From JAFGLZ01 sp964390905 (GTDB lineage Bacteria > Planctomycetota > Phycisphaerae > UBA1845 > JAFGLZ01): a DNA stretch of 64,000 nt. The notes under the pieces are model-generated. The model did no database searches and was not told the DNA's origin. It saw only the letters and a program-made list of their open reading frames with translations. Position 1 is the stretch's first letter, and every line of letters starts with the position of its first letter. The DNA lies in the NCBI GenBank assembly GCA_964390905.1, contig CAYMLO010000029.1, positions 9,629 to 73,628 on the forward strand, in the 5' to 3' direction. Both the position numbers and the translations under genes were made by a program. Of this stretch, positions 61,532 to 64,000 are shown piece by piece.

Positions 61532-62542
61532 CTACAACAGGCCCGTCGTCTCATCCAGGCCGAAGATGATGTTCATGTTCTGGACCGCCTGCCCCGCTGC
61601 GCCCTTGACCAGGTTGTCCAGCGCGCTGAAGGCGACCATCTTTCCTTTGGCCGTCGTGGCCCAGACGTCGCAGAAGTTGGTCCCCGCCACCGCTGCGATC
61701 TGCGGAGGGGCGCCGGGCAGGCGGACGAACACCTCGTCGCGATAGGTCTCCGCGTAGAGCTCGTCGAGCTCATCCTGCGGGATTGTCCGCGTCGGGTTGG
61801 CGTAGATGGTGGCGAGCATGCCGCGGGTGAACGGCGCCACGTGCGGCTGAAACAGCACCGCGACGGGCTTGCCCGCCACGTCGGACAGAACCTGCTCGAT
61901 CTCCGGCATGTGCCGGTGCGTGCCGACCGCGTAGCCGAAGTAGTTCTCGTTCATCTCGGGAAAGTGGAAGGCCTGCCCCGGCCTTCGTCCCGCCCCGGAT
62001 GCGCCGCTGACCGTGTTGACCACGATGTCGTCCAGCGCGATCAGACCTTCGCGAACCAGCGGGGCCAACGCCAGCGACGCGCACGTGGGATAGCATCCCG
62101 GGTTGGCCACCAGGTCCTTGCCGACGATGGATTCGCGAAAGAGCTCGGGTAGGCCGAACGCCGCCCGGGGGATGTTGGCCTGGTCGGTGTGCTCGACCTT
62201 GTAGTACGCCTCGTAAACGGCCACGTCGCGAATCCGGTAGTCGGCCGAGAAGTCCACCACCTTCAGCCCCGCGTCAAGCAGCTTCGGCACGAACCCCATC
62301 GACACCTTGTGTGGCAGGCAGCACAGCACGACGTCGGCGAGATGGGCCGCCTTGTCGAAGTCGAGCGGCTCGACGTCGAGGGCGATGCGATCGCGAAGCT
62401 TGGGGAAGACCTCCGCCAGCCGGCCGCACTCTTCGGGCAGGGCCGTCAGGTAGGTCGCTTCAGCCTCACCGTGCTGCGCCAAGATGGCCAGGGACTCGCT
62501 GGCCGTGTAGCCGGTTGCGCCGATGATGGCAACTCGAATCAT
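61532..62542 (-). CDS. argC: N-acetyl-gamma-glutamyl-phosphate reductase
   Basis: A 336-residue ArgC, the NADPH-dependent third step of arginine synthesis. GATGYTASE (8-16) is the nucleotide-binding start and VANPGCYPT holds catalytic Cys150. HRHMPEIEQVL and FQPHVAPFTRGML are typical of the C-terminal domain. GGAG precedes the ATG by eight bases. It is upstream of argJ. No regulatory arginine operator was recognised. Confidence 0.97.
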   Translation of the reverse strand: MIRVAIIGATGYTASESLAILAQHGEAEATYLTALPEECGRLAEVFPKLRDRIALDVEPLDFDKAAHLADVVLCCLPHKVSMGFVPKLLDAGLKVVDFSADYRIRDVAVYEAYYKVEHTDQANIPRAAFGLPELFRESIVGKDLVANPGCYPTCASLALAPLVREGLIALDDIVVNTVSGASGAGRRPGQAFHFPEMNENYFGYAVGTHRHMPEIEQVLSDVAGKPVAVLFQPHVAPFTRGMLATIYANPTRTIPQDELDELYAETYRDEVFVRLPGAPPQIAAVAGTNFCDVWATTAKGKMVAFSALDNLVKGAAGQAVQNMNIIFGLDETTGLL

Positions 62543-62613
62543 GTCTGTGACTCCGAGGAACGGTCAGGGGGTGTCAGCGTCTGCCGGACAAACGAATAGG
62601 ACACGTGCCGGCC

Positions 62614-62651
62614 AAGAAAATCGGCCTCGCCACCACGAAGCGACGAGGCCG
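62614..62651 (-). terminator. Intrinsic terminator after rpsI
   Basis: CGGCCTCG and CGAGGCCG form a perfect eight-base stem (62622-62629 and 62644-62651) followed by ATTTTCTT on the minus strand. It lies about 50 bases after the rpsI stop and before argC. Confidence 0.75.
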
Positions 62652-62701
62652 TCAGGCTACCTGTAAGAAACGCTCAATTCACTCCGGTGGCGGACGGACG
62701 A

Positions 62702-63229
62702 TCATCGCTTGGAGAACTGGAATCGGCGTCGAGCGCCGCGCTGGCCGTATTTCTTCCGCTCGACCATGCGACTGTCCCGCGTCAGGTACCCGCCGTCACG
62801 CAGGGCGTGCTCGAGCGTGGCGTCGGCCTGGCGAAGCGCCCGGGCCACCCCCAGCACCACCGCGCCAGCTTGACCGGACGGGCCGCCACCCTTCACGTTG
62901 GCGAACACGTCGAATTTGCCCAAGGCGTTGGTCGCCTGCAGGGGGGCGACGACGTCCTTGCGGTCACGATCCTCGCCGAAGTAACTGTCGATCTCCCGGC
63001 CGTTGATCAGGAACTTGCCGTCGCCCGGCTTGACCCGGACGCGCGCCACCGCGCACTTCCGCCGACCTGTGCCCCAGCTGTACCCGCCCCGCTTATCCTG
63101 TGAGCTCCGGCGCGGTTCCGCGTCGGGCGCGGGCTGGGTTGGCTCAATCGCCGTGGGCGTTGGTGTCGGTGCGACCGGCACGACTGTCGGTTCGAGCTTC
63201 GCGGCGGGATCCGTGGGTTGATCACTCAC
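62702..63229 (-). CDS. rpsI: 30S ribosomal protein S9 with N-terminal extension
   Basis: A 175-residue S9. The conserved core starts near residue 49 (GTGRRKCAVARVRVKPG) and ends QRGARRRFQFSKR, with the basic tail that reaches the P-site tRNA. An extra N-terminal stretch of about 45 residues is rich in Pro, Thr and Val (VAPTPTPTAIEP) and precedes the core. The GTG start has GTGGAG eight bases upstream. rplM ends 22 bases before it, giving the usual rplM-rpsI operon. Confidence 0.95.
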   Translation of the reverse strand: MSDQPTDPAAKLEPTVVPVAPTPTPTAIEPTQPAPDAEPRRSSQDKRGGYSWGTGRRKCAVARVRVKPGDGKFLINGREIDSYFGEDRDRKDVVAPLQATNALGKFDVFANVKGGGPSGQAGAVVLGVARALRQADATLEHALRDGGYLTRDSRMVERKKYGQRGARRRFQFSKR

Positions 63230-63251
63230 GAACGCATCTCCACAAACTTCC

Positions 63252-63701
63252 TCATGTCTCAATGTCGAGCACCGTCGGCTGCTGGGCGGCGTGCGGGTGC
63301 TCGGACCCCGTGTAGACCTTCAACTTGCCGAACATCTTGCGGCCCAAACGCGTCTTGGGCAACATCCGGCGGACGGCCAACTCGATGACCCGCGTCGGGT
63401 GCTTCTGGAAGAAGTCCGCCATGGGCACGGTCTTATGGCCGCCGGGGTAGTGCGTGTACCAGTCATAGATCCGCTGCTGCATCTTCCGCCCGGTCACACG
63501 AACCTTCTCGGCGTTGAGGACGATGACGAAATCGCCGGTGTCGACGTGTGGCGTGTAGGTGGGCTTGTGCTTGCCCATCAGGATGGATGCCAGCTTCGTC
63601 GCCAGGCGTCCCAACGTCTTGCCCGCGGCGTCGACCACGACCCATTCGGGCTCGTAGGTCTCCGCTCGGGCCATGTAGCTCTTGGTGCTTGGTGTAGGCA
63701 T
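63252..63701 (-). CDS. rplM: 50S ribosomal protein L13
   Basis: A 149-residue L13, first gene of the rplM-rpsI operon. Conserved blocks are VVVDAAGKTLGRLATKLASIL, GKHKPTYTPHVDTGDFVIVLNAEKV, MLPKTRLGRKMFGKLKVYTG and HAAQQPTVLDI. Start chosen at MPTPSTK for the normal length; the next ATG, MARAETY, is possible. No strong ribosome-binding site is visible. Confidence 0.96.
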   Translation of the reverse strand: MPTPSTKSYMARAETYEPEWVVVDAAGKTLGRLATKLASILMGKHKPTYTPHVDTGDFVIVLNAEKVRVTGRKMQQRIYDWYTHYPGGHKTVPMADFFQKHPTRVIELAVRRMLPKTRLGRKMFGKLKVYTGSEHPHAAQQPTVLDIET

Positions 63702-63732
63702 AGCGTCTGATCCAATCAATCTAGAACAGACT

Positions 63733-63760
63733 AGTTTACCAATTCCGCCCTGCCGGTCAA
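63733..63760 (-). promoter_or_regulatory. Promoter of rplM-rpsI
   Basis: TTGACC (five of six) and TAAACT are 16 bases apart on the minus strand, about 32 bases before the rplM start. Confidence 0.5.
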
Positions 63761-63865
63761 GCGGCGTCTGGGCGTTTTTGTGGGTGCGCCATCGGCTCGA
63801 CGAGACCGACACGGTGCCGCCCGCGCGCTTGTGACCGCCGCCTGCCGCCGGTACGATCCCCGCCC

Positions 63866-64000
63866 ATGGAGACGAAACTGAGCGAAACGACGCTTCGGAA
63901 CGGCCAGCCCGTGGATCTTCTGTGTGTCCGGCCGCCTACCGGCAAGTGGCGGGATCGGATCGCCCCGTTCTTGTTGCACAAGGGCGAGCCGTGGAACTGG
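63866..64000 (+). CDS. 5' part of an unidentified gene, cut by the window edge
   Basis: An open frame of 45 codons from ATG to the window end, reading METKLSETTLRNGQPVDLLC and ending with HKGEPWNW. It is divergent from rplM. The sequence has normal composition but is too short to assign a family. Confidence 0.5.
   Translation, partial: METKLSETTLRNGQPVDLLCVRPPTGKWRDRIAPFLLHKGEPWNW

Overview
The window is high-GC DNA from a Gram-negative bacterium, most probably a planctomycete (Planctomycetota, perhaps Phycisphaerae-like). The pointers are the many secreted carbohydrate-active proteins (GH51, DUF4091, DUF4838, GH5-like and propeller hydrolases), a lone pseudopilin gene, Asp-Pro-Asn-rich beta-helix and Kelch-type surface proteins, and abundant palindromic intergenic repeats. 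A 100-N scaffold gap indicates a draft or metagenome assembly. The taxonomic placement is inference; no rRNA gene is present.

Layout. 0-3 kb: RidA, creatininase-family and SGNH-hydrolase-like genes on the minus strand. 3-10.3 kb: a secreted GH51 arabinofuranosidase, a membrane nucleotide-sugar dehydratase (CapD/PglF type), a TPR-like secreted protein and a DegT/LegC-type sugar aminotransferase. 10.4-17.9 kb: a collagen-like/VWA fusion, a Memo-family protein, a DUF4091 protein, a zinc-ribbon membrane protein and a Tat-exported enolase-superfamily protein. 18-21 kb: a surface protein with a C-terminal sorting-type tail and a pseudopilin. 21.2-22.8 kb: rpmE-prfA. 22.8-29 kb: a zinc alcohol dehydrogenase, a large VWA/amidotransferase-like membrane protein and a DUF4838 protein. 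29-41.2 kb: three very repetitive surface proteins, two made of right-handed beta-helices and one of Kelch-type repeats, all ending in the same Cys-containing tail. 41.3-43.3 kb: a HEAT-repeat protein, a zinc-ribbon protein and a DUF2283 protein. 43.3-51.3 kb: two palindromic repeat elements, a GH5-like hydrolase, a UbiB/ABC1 kinase, a coiled-coil secreted protein and a GH43-like propeller protein. 51.3-52.3 kb: tRNA-Phe and an SDR. 52.5-60.3 kb: three tandem paralogous GT-C-like membrane proteins, an NAD-sugar epimerase, a sugar nucleotidyltransferase and a GT2, forming a surface-glycan locus. 60.3-63.8 kb: argC-argJ and rplM-rpsI.

The genes combine a polysaccharide-using secretome with surface-glycan assembly and cell-surface display. 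The most interesting feature is a shared C-terminal tripartite tail (Phe-Lys-Cys-Gly-x-Gly, hydrophobic segment, Arg cluster) on four otherwise unrelated surface proteins. The second is the sequence-level evidence that the scaffold gap is an assembly join inside one gene: the 55 bases on its two sides are identical, and joining them restores a single 1266-residue reading frame.
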